NCBI GenBank assembly: GCA_001512495.1
Contig: LFRU01000052.1
Location: 12,439-48,739, forward strand
Origin: Syntrophothermus sp. DTU052
Lineage (GTDB): Bacteria; Bacillota; Syntrophomonadia; Syntrophomonadales; DTU052
Direction: 5' to 3'
Length of the DNA: 36,301 nt
A model generated the notes under the pieces. It was not told where the DNA came from, did not search any database, and saw only the letters and a list, made by a program, of their open reading frames with translations. Made by a program: the position numbers and the translations under genes. How positions within the stretch are numbered: the stretch's first letter is position 1; every line of letters begins with the position of its first letter. This document shows, piece after piece, positions 1 to 8,105 of this stretch.

Positions 1-227
1 GTAGTTCCCAGGATTGTGCCTCCTTTCGGCAGAATGCCGACAACGGAAGCAAGACCCATTTGACGAAAGGAGTTCTCCACCAGACCCTTGAACCCATCTT
101 CGAATCCAATAACCTCATAATCATAGTCAATAATCGCTGATTTAACCACTGAACGGATTACGGCATTGAGTCCCGGACAATCTCCCCCACCGGTCAGTAC
201 CCCAATCCTTTTGATTCCATTTTTCAT
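1..227 (-). CDS. pfkA: 6-phosphofructokinase, N-terminal part (cut by window edge)
   Basis: About 75 N-terminal residues can be read from the ATG at 227 to the window edge; the ORF track omits this gene. The translation begins [20 protein letters not shown] and contains [13 protein letters not shown], the nucleotide-phosphate loop of the phosphofructokinase family, then KGGTILGTT, the next conserved block. The enzyme phosphorylates fructose 6-phosphate in glycolysis in the cytoplasm. A good Shine-Dalgarno site (AGGGAGGT, plus-strand 237-244) lies 9 nt upstream. The GGGDCPGLN form is common in the branch that includes PPi-dependent and mixed ATP/PPi enzymes. The residue that decides ATP versus PPi use lies beyond the window, so the phosphoryl donor is undecided. 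The family call is firm; the symbol is provisional. Confidence 0.88.
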   Translation of the reverse strand, partial: MKNGIKRIGVLTGGGDCPGLNAVIRSVVKSAIIDYDYEVIGFEDGFKGLVENSFRQMGLASVVGILPKGGTILGT

Positions 228-338
228 CTGGACTGTACCTCCCTGTTTATGTTTTGAACTATCAGCAGATATTGGCGGCGGAACAACAAGCTAACAGGTG
301 CTGCTTTCATTCCATCACATATGCATGAGAGAAACAAG

Positions 339-366
339 TAAATGGTCGAGGAATCAGTCCTCGACC
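339..366 (-). terminator. Hairpin downstream of htrA, probable terminator
   Basis: A perfect 9-bp stem, GGTCGAGGA / TCCTCGACC with loop ATCAG, lies just past the htrA stop codon. On the minus strand it is followed by ATTTAC, a weak T-run. It fits the end of the regulator-kinase-htrA operon. Confidence 0.5.
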
Positions 367-428
367 TCAAAGTACTTCTAACATTCGATTAATGGTTGAA
401 TAATACCTTTTCCAGCGTCGTCTTTTTT

Positions 429-1589
429 CTATGGTTTTTCTTCAAGCGTCAAATTGATGGTGATAGTCTTTTTATCACGCAGGATCTTGAGTTCGACCTT
501 CTGGCCAACCGACATTTTGCTGATTCTCTCGGTGAGGTCTGTGGAATTGTTAATGGTCATACCGTTTATCTCCAGTATTATGTCCCCGGCTTTTATTCCC
601 GCCTTGTCAGCCGGGCTTCCCGGCATAATATCGGCTACCAGTGTGCCTTTGGTGCTTACTACACCCAGATAATCTGCCAGTTCCGAGGACAGGTCGCGAA
701 GGTAGACTCCTAAATAGGGACGTACTACCTTGCCCTTGCTGATCAACTGGTTGAGTACATCCTTGGCGGTATTAATGGGGATGGCAAAGCCTATTCCCTG
801 GGCTTGGGCATTAACGGCGGTATTGATGGCAATAACTTCTCCTCTGGTATTCAAGAGAGGACCACCTGAATTCCCCGGGTTAATGGCGGCATCGGTTTGA
901 ATCAGGTTCTTATACTGGCGTCCCTCAATAGATATCGGTCTCTCTTTAGCGCTGATCACTCCTGCAGTTACGGTGTGATCGAGTCCGTACGGGTTACCGA
1001 TTGCTACCACCCAATCTCCTACCCGGGTATTGTCAGAATTGCCCAGGGTCAGATAGGGCAACTTGCGCCCGGCGTTTATTTTCAGAACCGCCAGGTCCAA
1101 CTGGTCATCGTATCCGACCAGACTTGCAGGCAACGGCTTGGTCGATCCTATCAGGGTTACGGATATTGATTCCGCACCCTCAACCACGTGATAGTTGGTC
1201 AGGATGTACCCGGTATCGGTTATTATTGACCCGGTTCCGATGCCTGTTCGCACCTGGGTGCGCTGTCGCATCGAGTCACCAAAGAATTCTCTGAAAAACG
1301 GGTCGTTAAAAAAAGGATTGTTGGTGGTAACGCTCACCCTGGTCTCAATGTTTACCACCGCGGTGCCGACTTTTTCAACCATGTCGGCAATATTGGTCGG
1401 TCCAATGTTTACTGAGGTTGAACCGGCCGCCGTCATGAAAGATGAGTCGTCATTGGTGGTCAGGGAGTTTTCCTGTGAGATCAGATCCCTGACCAGGGGC
1501 CAATCCTGGCCATGAGTCACCAGACCTCCGCCGAGCATTACTCCCAGCATTAATACCAGGACTACGGTAATAAATGAATTCCTTTTCAT
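429..1589 (-). CDS. htrA: HtrA/DegP-family serine protease, membrane-anchored, one PDZ domain
   Basis: Trypsin-like extracytoplasmic quality-control protease that degrades misfolded envelope proteins. The start at 1589 (386 aa) is preferred over the ORF-track start 19 codons upstream because AAGGGAG lies at the right distance and translation then opens with a signal anchor (MKRNSF, then hydrophobic VVLVLMLGVMLGGGLV). The triad is visible in order: His134 in TNYHVVEG, Asp165 in DDQLDLAVL, Ser241 in NPGNSGGPL. A single C-terminal PDZ domain follows (RPYLGVYL to GIKAGDIILEINGM). Length and layout match Gram-positive HtrA proteins. It sits 110 nt downstream of the sensor kinase on the same strand, so it may be a member of that operon as well as a stress target of it. 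A TATAAT-like -10 lies in the gap. Confidence 0.93.
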   Translation of the reverse strand: MKRNSFITVVLVLMLGVMLGGGLVTHGQDWPLVRDLISQENSLTTNDDSSFMTAAGSTSVNIGPTNIADMVEKVGTAVVNIETRVSVTTNNPFFNDPFFREFFGDSMRQRTQVRTGIGTGSIITDTGYILTNYHVVEGAESISVTLIGSTKPLPASLVGYDDQLDLAVLKINAGRKLPYLTLGNSDNTRVGDWVVAIGNPYGLDHTVTAGVISAKERPISIEGRQYKNLIQTDAAINPGNSGGPLLNTRGEVIAINTAVNAQAQGIGFAIPINTAKDVLNQLISKGKVVRPYLGVYLRDLSSELADYLGVVSTKGTLVADIMPGSPADKAGIKAGDIILEINGMTINNSTDLTERISKMSVGQKVELKILRDKKTITINLTLEEKP

Positions 1590-1663
1590 GGACGCACCAC
1601 TCCCTTCCCTATGCAAACTCTTTAGCCTTATCCCGGTGAAGTCCAATTAATTTCGTTTATCTG

Positions 1664-1669
1664 ATTATA
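1664..1669 (-). promoter_or_regulatory. Possible -10 element for htrA
   Basis: A TATAAT hexamer on the minus strand lies in the gap between the kinase stop and the htrA start. No convincing -35 box is present at 16-18 bp, so this would be a weak or regulator-dependent internal promoter. Confidence 0.25.
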
Positions 1670-1699
1670 CCCAACTAATATTAAGCAAGTATGAACAAA

Positions 1700-3076
1700 T
1701 TATAAAACATTGTTTGCATGCTGGGGTATTTTTACGTTAACAGTAGTGCCCTGCCCGGGTTCACTGTCAATGCTGATAGAGCCATGATGCAGCTTTACTA
1801 TGCTTTGCACCATCGCCAGTCCCAATCCGCTCTCGGCGTGGTGTCTGGATCGAGAAGGATCAACCTTGTAAAAGCTGTCAAACAAATGGGGGATATCATC
1901 CTCTTTAATCCCAATTCCGTTGTCTCTAACCGATAGGACTGCTGATTTCCCTTCCCAACGGGCGGAAATAACCACCTGGCCGTTCTCAGTAAATTGGAGC
2001 GCGTTTTTTACCAGATTAGTCAGCAGTTGTTCCATGCGTACTTCATCAGCCATGATTTGTATATCAGGACCAGCGACCACGGTAATTACACTATTCTTTC
2101 TCGCAGCAAGCTGGTGTAACTTCCGCGATACCTTCTCCATAAGCTGTGAAAGATTGACCTCGGTCAGGTTCAATTGGTAGTGCTCGCTCTCCATGCGAGA
2201 TAATTCGATAAGATCACTGACCATCCTTTCCATAAACATGGCTTCGTCGTGAATCAGATCCAGAGTATGGTCTACATCCTCAGGGGGAATCACCTTGTCG
2301 CGCAGAGCTTCGACATAGCCCCGAATATTGGTAAGCGGGGTTCTTACTTCATGAGATACACCCGCCAAAAGGTTGCGGCGTTTGGCGGTGCTGTGAGCAA
2401 TCCGTTCTGCCATCTCATTAAAACTCTGAGCAGCTTCTCCTAATTCGTCATTGGTTATCACCCGGATACGACAATCCATATCCTCCCGGGCAAATCGTTT
2501 CGTTCCGCGGGATATTTCCCTGATCTGGGCGGTCATCTGATAAGCTACTCCCAGGCTGATTACCGCTCCCAGAATTAAGGCAATAATACTGGCCCGGCCC
2601 ACCTGGGACTGAACAGCTTTGGTTGCAGCTTCTACCCCCTTTACCGGTGCCACCAGCACAATCGCACCCAAAACCTGGTCATGTTGAATAATTGGGGTGG
2701 CAACAGTTATGACCTTTTCCTCGTTGTCGGGCATATCCCAGGATCGGGTGACATTTTTCCCAGCGCGTATATCGTTGATTATCTCCTCTGAAAGTATAAG
2801 TTGTACGTTTCTCCCATGGGAAGATGCAACAATCAGCCCGTTGGTATCCGTAAGAAAAACTTCTCCGTCAAATTGGGCGCTTAACAGCCGCAGAAAAGAT
2901 CTCGTAATCTGACTGAAACCCGTAAGGCCAATAATCTGATTTATCTCCTCACCCGTTCTCAGCAGTTGTTTCTGAGTATGGCGCTGCATGTAATCGTCAA
3001 TAAAATACGAAGAGGCCATGCCCCAGACGAGCATGGAAAGAATAATCACGACTACATAGCTGGCAAAAAACTTCAT
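1700..3076 (-). CDS. Two-component sensor histidine kinase (HAMP, HisKA, HATPase)
   Basis: Membrane sensor that autophosphorylates on histidine and passes phosphate to the adjacent regulator. The 458-aa protein has a transmembrane segment at about residues 4-26, an extracytoplasmic sensory domain of about 130 residues, a second membrane segment near 163-180 and a HAMP linker. HisKA carries the phospho-acceptor His242 (AGVSHEVRTPLTN). The ATPase domain shows an N box (NLVKNAL, about 354-360), G1 DNGIGI (385-390) and G2 GLGLAMV (417-423). Architecture matches the BaeS/ResE/WalK-like class; no PAS domain is evident. It starts 11 nt after the response-regulator stop, so the two are co-translated. 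The signal is unknown; the htrA neighbour suggests envelope stress. Confidence 0.92.
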   Translation of the reverse strand: MKFFASYVVVIILSMLVWGMASSYFIDDYMQRHTQKQLLRTGEEINQIIGLTGFSQITRSFLRLLSAQFDGEVFLTDTNGLIVASSHGRNVQLILSEEIINDIRAGKNVTRSWDMPDNEEKVITVATPIIQHDQVLGAIVLVAPVKGVEAATKAVQSQVGRASIIALILGAVISLGVAYQMTAQIREISRGTKRFAREDMDCRIRVITNDELGEAAQSFNEMAERIAHSTAKRRNLLAGVSHEVRTPLTNIRGYVEALRDKVIPPEDVDHTLDLIHDEAMFMERMVSDLIELSRMESEHYQLNLTEVNLSQLMEKVSRKLHQLAARKNSVITVVAGPDIQIMADEVRMEQLLTNLVKNALQFTENGQVVISARWEGKSAVLSVRDNGIGIKEDDIPHLFDSFYKVDPSRSRHHAESGLGLAMVQSIVKLHHGSISIDSEPGQGTTVNVKIPQHANNVL

Positions 3077-3086
3077 CCATACCTTG

Positions 3087-3779
3087 TTAATCTTCAGTAT
3101 CTTTCACCTCAAACTTGTAGCCCACCCCCCAGACCGTCTGCAAATACGTATATTTCTTATGGGAAAGCTTCTGGCGCAGGCGTTTTATGTGTACATCAAC
3201 AGTGCGGTTATCCCCGGGATAATCATAATCCCATACCCTTATCAGCAGGGTATCTCTGGTAAAAGGTCGCTCCGCGTTTTCAGCCAGAAAAAGCAGGAGG
3301 TCAAACTCCTTGGGGGTTAACTTGACCGGCTCATTCGCCAGCAGCACTTCGCGTCGTTCCGCATCAATAACCAGATCTGGAAAAACTAACCGTTTCCGGA
3401 TTTCCGCTTGCGATGCGTTGGACCTTCTCCACAGAGACTTTACCCGGGCTACCAATTCTCGGGGGCTAAAGGGTTTAGTTACATAGTCATCAGCTCCGAT
3501 TTCCAGGCCCAAGACCTTATCCAGCTCGTCATCCCGTGCGGTTAGAAGAATGACCGGGGTAAGATGGTTTTTGCGGATGTATTTCAGCACCTCCAGACCA
3601 TCCATTTCGGGCATCATAATGTCAAGAATAAGCAGATCGGGATTGAGTTGTTCAAAAAGCCGTACTGCCTCCCGGCCGTTTTGAGCGCAGATCACACTCA
3701 TTCCTTCACGCTCCAGGTATATGCGGATAAGATTGATGATCTTGGGGTCATCTTCGGCTATCAGTACTTGAATATTCAT
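3087..3779 (-). CDS. OmpR/PhoB-family response regulator
   Basis: DNA-binding partner of the adjacent kinase. The ORF track starts 44 codons too early; the ATG at 3779 is preceded by AAGGAG and begins directly with MNIQVLIAEDD, the canonical receiver start, giving 230 aa. Receiver residues are visible: acidic pair D10/D11, phospho-acceptor D53 (LILDIMMP), T80 and K102 (TKPFSPREL). The C-terminal half is a winged-helix domain (LTPKEFDLLLFLAEN, then DVHIKRLRQKL). It is first in a minus-strand operon with the kinase and htrA. The layout recalls the WalRK or CssRS systems linked to HtrA in Bacillus, but the sequence alone does not settle orthology. Confidence 0.93.
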   Translation of the reverse strand: MNIQVLIAEDDPKIINLIRIYLEREGMSVICAQNGREAVRLFEQLNPDLLILDIMMPEMDGLEVLKYIRKNHLTPVILLTARDDELDKVLGLEIGADDYVTKPFSPRELVARVKSLWRRSNASQAEIRKRLVFPDLVIDAERREVLLANEPVKLTPKEFDLLLFLAENAERPFTRDTLLIRVWDYDYPGDNRTVDVHIKRLRQKLSHKKYTYLQTVWGVGYKFEVKDTED

Positions 3780-3789
3780 TGGCCACTCC

Positions 3790-3818
3790 TTGCCAGGATC
3801 ATGGTTTGTTATTAATAT
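3790..3818 (+). promoter_or_regulatory. Putative sigma-A promoter for the DUF523 gene
   Basis: TTGCCA (3790-3795), a 17-bp spacer and TAATAT (3813-3818) lie in the divergent gap between the response regulator and the DUF523 gene. This places a start site about 28 nt before the ATG. Confidence 0.4.
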
Positions 3819-3852
3819 TAAAAAGGCAAAAATAAATAATGGGGTACTATTA

Positions 3853-4320
3853 ATGATAATGGTAAGCGCTTGTCTTGCGGGAATCAACTGTAAGTACAAT
3901 GGCGAAAACAATTACTGTCCTTCGCTTTGTGCCCGTTTGGCATCACATCCGCATTTTCTGGTATGTCCTGAAACCTTGGGCTGTCTACCGATACCCCGGA
4001 TGCCGGCGGAGATATATGGTGGAGACGGGGATGATGTTCTGGACGGTAGAGCCAGAGTGATAACCTCTCAGGGTGACGATGTTACCAATGCTTTTATTCA
4101 GGGGGCCCGTGCCTGTTGGGAGCTTGCCCGTCTGAACCGGGTCAGCCTGGCCATTCTCAAGTCTAACAGTCCCTCCTGCGGGTGCGGTAGGATTTACGAT
4201 GGCTCTTTTTCCCGCCGTCTGCGGCCCGGTGACGGTGTAGCGGCTGCTTTATTGCGGCGCAACGGTGTAAAAATTATATCGGAAAAAGATTTCCAGCAAA
4301 TTGGTTACAATAGTAAGTGA
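3853..4320 (+). CDS. DUF523 protein, TudS-like Fe-S desulfidase
   Basis: DUF523 protein of about 155 aa. The family includes TudS, an [4Fe-4S] enzyme that removes sulfur from thiouracil and related thio-nucleotides; that is family knowledge and activity here is inferred. Conserved motifs are present: SACLAGINCKYNG (Cys7), VCPETLGCLPIPRMPAEI (Cys38), DGRARV, DDVTNAF and SNSPSCGCGRIYDG (Cys109). The three Cys in these positions are the likely cluster ligands. Extra cysteines (C13, C22, C26, C44, C88, C111) are unusual in number. The ATG at 3853 is chosen because the longer ORF-track start lies within the putative promoter and adds non-family residues; the ribosome binding site is weak. A ThiI-like PP-loop gene follows 83 nt downstream on the same strand, which supports a thio-nucleotide context. 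Confidence 0.82.
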   Translation: MIMVSACLAGINCKYNGENNYCPSLCARLASHPHFLVCPETLGCLPIPRMPAEIYGGDGDDVLDGRARVITSQGDDVTNAFIQGARACWELARLNRVSLAILKSNSPSCGCGRIYDGSFSRRLRPGDGVAAALLRRNGVKIISEKDFQQIGYNSK

Positions 4321-4403
4321 TGCGTTGAAATACAGTCAGGCGGCTGGATGCTGTTGTCTTGCAGGTATGCTTTATCATCCAGTTAGGAATTAGGAGGATT
4401 CTT

Positions 4404-5384
4404 GTGAAAGCCATCAGCCTTTTTTCAGGAGGTCTGGACTCACAACTGGCAGTTTGCCTTGTGAAACAGCAGGGAATTGATGTTGTGGGAGTCAATCTTA
4501 TCTCTCCCTTTTTTGGCGGAGACCGTAAACTGGCAGTTGCCGCCGATGAACTGGGGATTGAGCTCAAGACCATGGATATCTCCGAAGAGTACATGTATGT
4601 GCTTAAGAATCCACGATACGGCTACGGAAAGCATATGAACCCCTGCATCGACTGTCACGGCTTCATGATCAGAAAAGCCGGAGAGTATATGCGGGAGTGC
4701 GGAGGCAGTTTCATTATTACCGGGGAGGTTTTAGGCCAGCGGCCGATGAGCCAGAATAAATCTGCATTGGCAGCGGTGGATAAAATTTCGGGTTTCCGAG
4801 GCCTGATTCTCCGTCCTCTTTCCGCCAAGCTCCTCCCGCCGACCATCCCGGAACAAAACGGATGGGTAGACCGGGAAAAGCTCCTTGACATAAGCGGGCG
4901 GTCCCGGACAAGGCAAATGCAGCTGGCGAAGGATTGGGGAATCAGTGAATACCCTTCACCGGCGGGCGGGTGTCTGCTGACCCAGGAGACCTTCTCCAAA
5001 AGGCTGCGGCACCTCTTCCAGTTAAAACCCGAGGCCGGACCTATTGACGCCGAAATCCTTAAGCATGGGCGCCATTTTTTGCTTGATTCGCGTGGTATTC
5101 TGGTGATAGGGCGGAACGCCACTGAAAATGATGTCTTACTTAAAATGGCGGCTCCGGCTGACCACCTCCTCAAGGTGGCTACGCATCCGGGTCCCACCTC
5201 GCTGCTCCGGTACTTTGGAAGGCCCGAGCCTGGTGATATAGAATGGGCGGCCTCCATAACGGCGCGTTACAGTGATGCCGTTTCCCTGCCCCGGGCTCAG
5301 GTTAAGGTATGGCAGCCCCGGCATGAACCGCAGTTAATTACAATACAACCGATGCCCCGTGAACATACTCCACCTACTGTTTGA
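4404..5384 (+). CDS. ThiI/MnmA-like PP-loop ATPase with C-terminal NFACT-R-like domain
   Basis: Probable tRNA or nucleotide thiolation enzyme of 326 aa. The GTG at 4404 is chosen because AGGAGG sits 6 nt upstream and the protein then begins VKAISLFSGGLDS, with the PP-loop (SGGLDS) at residues 8-13, as expected for an adenylating ATPase of the N-type superfamily. A CIDCHGFM motif and PSPAGGCLLT supply conserved cysteines typical of sulfur-handling members. The last 100 residues (HFLLDSRGILVIGRNATEND) resemble the RNA-binding NFACT-R-type domain seen at the C terminus of this family. Such proteins are often annotated as tRNA 2-thiouridylase or ThiI-like; no THUMP domain or rhodanese is visible, so it is neither classical ThiI nor MnmA. 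The upstream gene is TudS-like. The exact substrate is unknown. Confidence 0.8.
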   Translation: MKAISLFSGGLDSQLAVCLVKQQGIDVVGVNLISPFFGGDRKLAVAADELGIELKTMDISEEYMYVLKNPRYGYGKHMNPCIDCHGFMIRKAGEYMRECGGSFIITGEVLGQRPMSQNKSALAAVDKISGFRGLILRPLSAKLLPPTIPEQNGWVDREKLLDISGRSRTRQMQLAKDWGISEYPSPAGGCLLTQETFSKRLRHLFQLKPEAGPIDAEILKHGRHFLLDSRGILVIGRNATENDVLLKMAAPADHLLKVATHPGPTSLLRYFGRPEPGDIEWAASITARYSDAVSLPRAQVKVWQPRHEPQLITIQPMPREHTPPTV

Positions 5385-5415
5385 TTGCATGAGGGGTGAC
5401 ATCCCCTTAATACAA

Positions 5416-6333
5416 CTAGGCCAGGTTCAGGTTGGAGGGGCGGACGCCATCGTAAAGATAGTATCGATCGCTGTCCGCAAACACTTTGCCCAGATCAATC
5501 AGCCGCAATACATGCTGCTTGATCATGAACCACTCATAGTATCGCCATTGCGGCTCATGGAACTTGCGGTAAATAATGTTTTCATCAACGATTTCCCAAA
5601 GGGTGTGTTTGCCCCGGTAGATGGCATTTATGACCTCTTGCTCGCGGCGGTAGATTTCATCTCGGTACCTGGTCAACCGTCCCTGAATATTTGATGTGAT
5701 CGGACCGGAAGCATGGCTGGTAATCAGCATTTCCGGTTTCAGGTTAATCACCCGGTCGATGGAATCGATGAAATCACTTACGTTGCACACGGCGTTCCCA
5801 TACCACGGTCCGAAACGGTCCAAATCAATATCCGTTGAAAACACAAGTCCCAGGTCAGGAAACAGGAAACCGCAATGTCCCAAGGTATGGCCGGGGAGGT
5901 GGAGCACTTCAAACCTGGTATGGCCGAGGTCTATTATCCTGCCGTCGCTCATGGTTTCATGAGGTTCACGAAACTCATAGCCCCACTGGTCCAGCGTCAG
6001 GTAGCGAGAAAGGTCCACCCCAACGTACTGGCTCCCCACGGTGCTTATAAACCGCTCCCGGGAACTCAGATACGGAAAGTCGGCTTCATGGGCCATAATT
6101 TTCGCCTGTGGAAAGTGGCTGTTGTACCGATTGTGGTCAACATGGTAATGGGTGCTGATAATAAGGTCGATATGTTTGCTGCGTAGGTAATGGAGAGCAT
6201 CTTCGGTTACGGACGTATCGATGATACAGCAGGCATCATCCTCGATCAGAATGGTATTACAATACGGAAAATGATACTCGGGAGCTTCCAGCAGTGATAC
6301 ACGGCGGGATAGCTTCTTTAATTCTGATTTCAT
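5416..6333 (-). CDS. Metallo-beta-lactamase-fold hydrolase (paralogue 1)
   Basis: MBL-fold hydrolase of 305 aa. The ATG at 6333 is favoured over the ORF-track start 18 codons upstream because a GAGGGAGGAG ribosome site lies just before it. The metal-binding motif THYHVDH is followed by GHTLGHCGF, STDIDLDRFGPWYGN and TSHASGP, giving the usual His/Asp ligands of a dinuclear Zn or Fe site. The C-terminal 90 residues look like a winged-helix-type tail, as in LACTB2-like MBL proteins. It is clearly related to the gene at 7209-8105 (shared HTRxxVLHxPGHTxGH and FGPWYG blocks), so the two are paralogues. Substrate unknown; thioesters, lactones or RNA are possible in this superfamily. It is separated from the upstream SGNH gene by 240 nt containing a hairpin. 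Confidence 0.82.
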   Translation of the reverse strand: MKSELKKLSRRVSLLEAPEYHFPYCNTILIEDDACCIIDTSVTEDALHYLRSKHIDLIISTHYHVDHNRYNSHFPQAKIMAHEADFPYLSSRERFISTVGSQYVGVDLSRYLTLDQWGYEFREPHETMSDGRIIDLGHTRFEVLHLPGHTLGHCGFLFPDLGLVFSTDIDLDRFGPWYGNAVCNVSDFIDSIDRVINLKPEMLITSHASGPITSNIQGRLTRYRDEIYRREQEVINAIYRGKHTLWEIVDENIIYRKFHEPQWRYYEWFMIKQHVLRLIDLGKVFADSDRYYLYDGVRPSNLNLA

Positions 6334-6387
6334 TTCTCCTCCCTCACTCAACTCCTGTAGGTGTGTTTTAATAGCAGATGAATTCAA

Positions 6388-6417
6388 CTGCTAACCGATT
6401 TTATTATCGGTGAGCAG
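6388..6417. repeat. Imperfect 12-bp inverted repeat upstream of the MBL gene
   Basis: CTGCT-A-ACCGAT ... ATCGGT-G-AGCAG forms a stem of 11 pairs with one A/G mismatch and a TTTATT loop. It lies 55 nt upstream of the MBL start on the minus strand. No T-run follows on either strand, so it is more likely an operator or leader hairpin than a terminator. Confidence 0.5.
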
Positions 6418-6574
6418 AAGCACAGAAGCCTTCGATAATTCTATCCCTGCAACCAGTGAAGGCCTGTACGCATCTTATTCTGATAATAACACATATTTCC
6501 CTGCTGCACCTGTTTATGGGGGAAATAATAGTATGGACGGTGTTTCCAATTGTAAAGTAGACTGATGGCTTTTT

Positions 6575-7162
<588 letters not shown>

Positions 7163-7208
7163 TCATTACCGGTCCGTAATACATTATTTCATGATTTACC
7201 TTTACAGA

Positions 7209-8105
7209 TCAACTTCTCAGCATATAGCGTTCTTCGTCAACTATGACGACACACTCTTTTCTGACCAACCGCTCCAGGTGTTTCTCAATCATATTCCGCT
7301 CCCAGAAACCATTATAGACATAATCGTAATTCTTATAGAATATATTGCGGCCGACCAGATCATCCAGGGTTACCGGTTCTTTAAGGTGCTTTTTTATACG
7401 TTCCTCTGCCTCTGCTATCTTATCCAGATAGGATAGCAGCTTTTCCTCAATGTTTTCTCGGATGGGCTTACGATGCGAGCAGCAGTAGATCCTGGGTTTT
7501 AGGTCAATAATCCTGCGGATGGAAGCCTCGAAATCCTCCAGATTGGAAAGGTGGTCACCGTACCAGGGTCCGAAAGGAATCAGGTCAATATCGCTACCGA
7601 ATACAATGCCCTCCCGCTCAAAGTAGAACGCAAGATGACCCGGGGTATGCCCGGGGGTATGGAGAACGGTAGCCCTGGTATGCCCGAAATCAATTACCTC
7701 CCCATCCTTGAGGAACCCGTCCACCTTGAACTTCCGGGGTGGTATGCTCCTGCTTTTCCTGGCCTTGGCCAGGTATTCCTTTTCCCCTTCCCTGGTTTTG
7801 TCAAGTCGAGATATTCCCGCATAATAGCGCCGAGCCTCTTCGTCCACCAGGGGCGGGTATTCCAGAGGATGAACCAGTACCCGAGCTTGAGGAAAGAGAT
7901 GATTGCCATTGGTATGGTCCCGGTGATAATGGGTATTGATAACAATATCTATCCGGGTTGGTTCTATAGGGGCGAAGGCCCTTTCCCCCGCTCCCGTATC
8001 AATAACGGCCCGTATATCGGAATCGATCAAGAGGCAATGACAATAAGGGAAACCGGCATTTTGCGCTCTTATGAATTTTATACCGGGAGCAACTTCGATG
8101 ATCAT
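7209..8105 (-). CDS. Metallo-beta-lactamase-fold hydrolase (paralogue 2)
   Basis: MBL-fold hydrolase of 298 aa with the metal motif NTHYHRDHTNGN, then HTPGHTPGHLAF, GSDIDLIPFGPWYGD and a late CSHRKPI His. A C-terminal helical, winged-helix-like tail follows. It is a paralogue of the protein at 5416-6333, with the same FGPWYG block after the bridging Asp. It differs by a roughly 20-residue charged insertion (DKTREGEKEY) after the first metal motif. ATG at 8105 overlaps the stop codon of the UPF0182 gene as TAATG, with AAAAGGAG upstream, so translation is coupled to that membrane protein. Substrate unknown. Confidence 0.85.
   Translation of the reverse strand: MIIEVAPGIKFIRAQNAGFPYCHCLLIDSDIRAVIDTGAGERAFAPIEPTRIDIVINTHYHRDHTNGNHLFPQARVLVHPLEYPPLVDEEARRYYAGISRLDKTREGEKEYLAKARKSRSIPPRKFKVDGFLKDGEVIDFGHTRATVLHTPGHTPGHLAFYFEREGIVFGSDIDLIPFGPWYGDHLSNLEDFEASIRRIIDLKPRIYCCSHRKPIRENIEEKLLSYLDKIAEAEERIKKHLKEPVTLDDLVGRNIFYKNYDYVYNGFWERNMIEKHLERLVRKECVVIVDEERYMLRS

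Noticed and set aside
4655-5257. 200-codon minus ORF
   Set aside because: Antisense shadow of the PP-loop ATPase gene.
5391-5408. AGGGG / CCCCT hairpin between the PP-loop and MBL genes as a terminator
   Set aside because: Only 5 bp and no T-run; not convincing.
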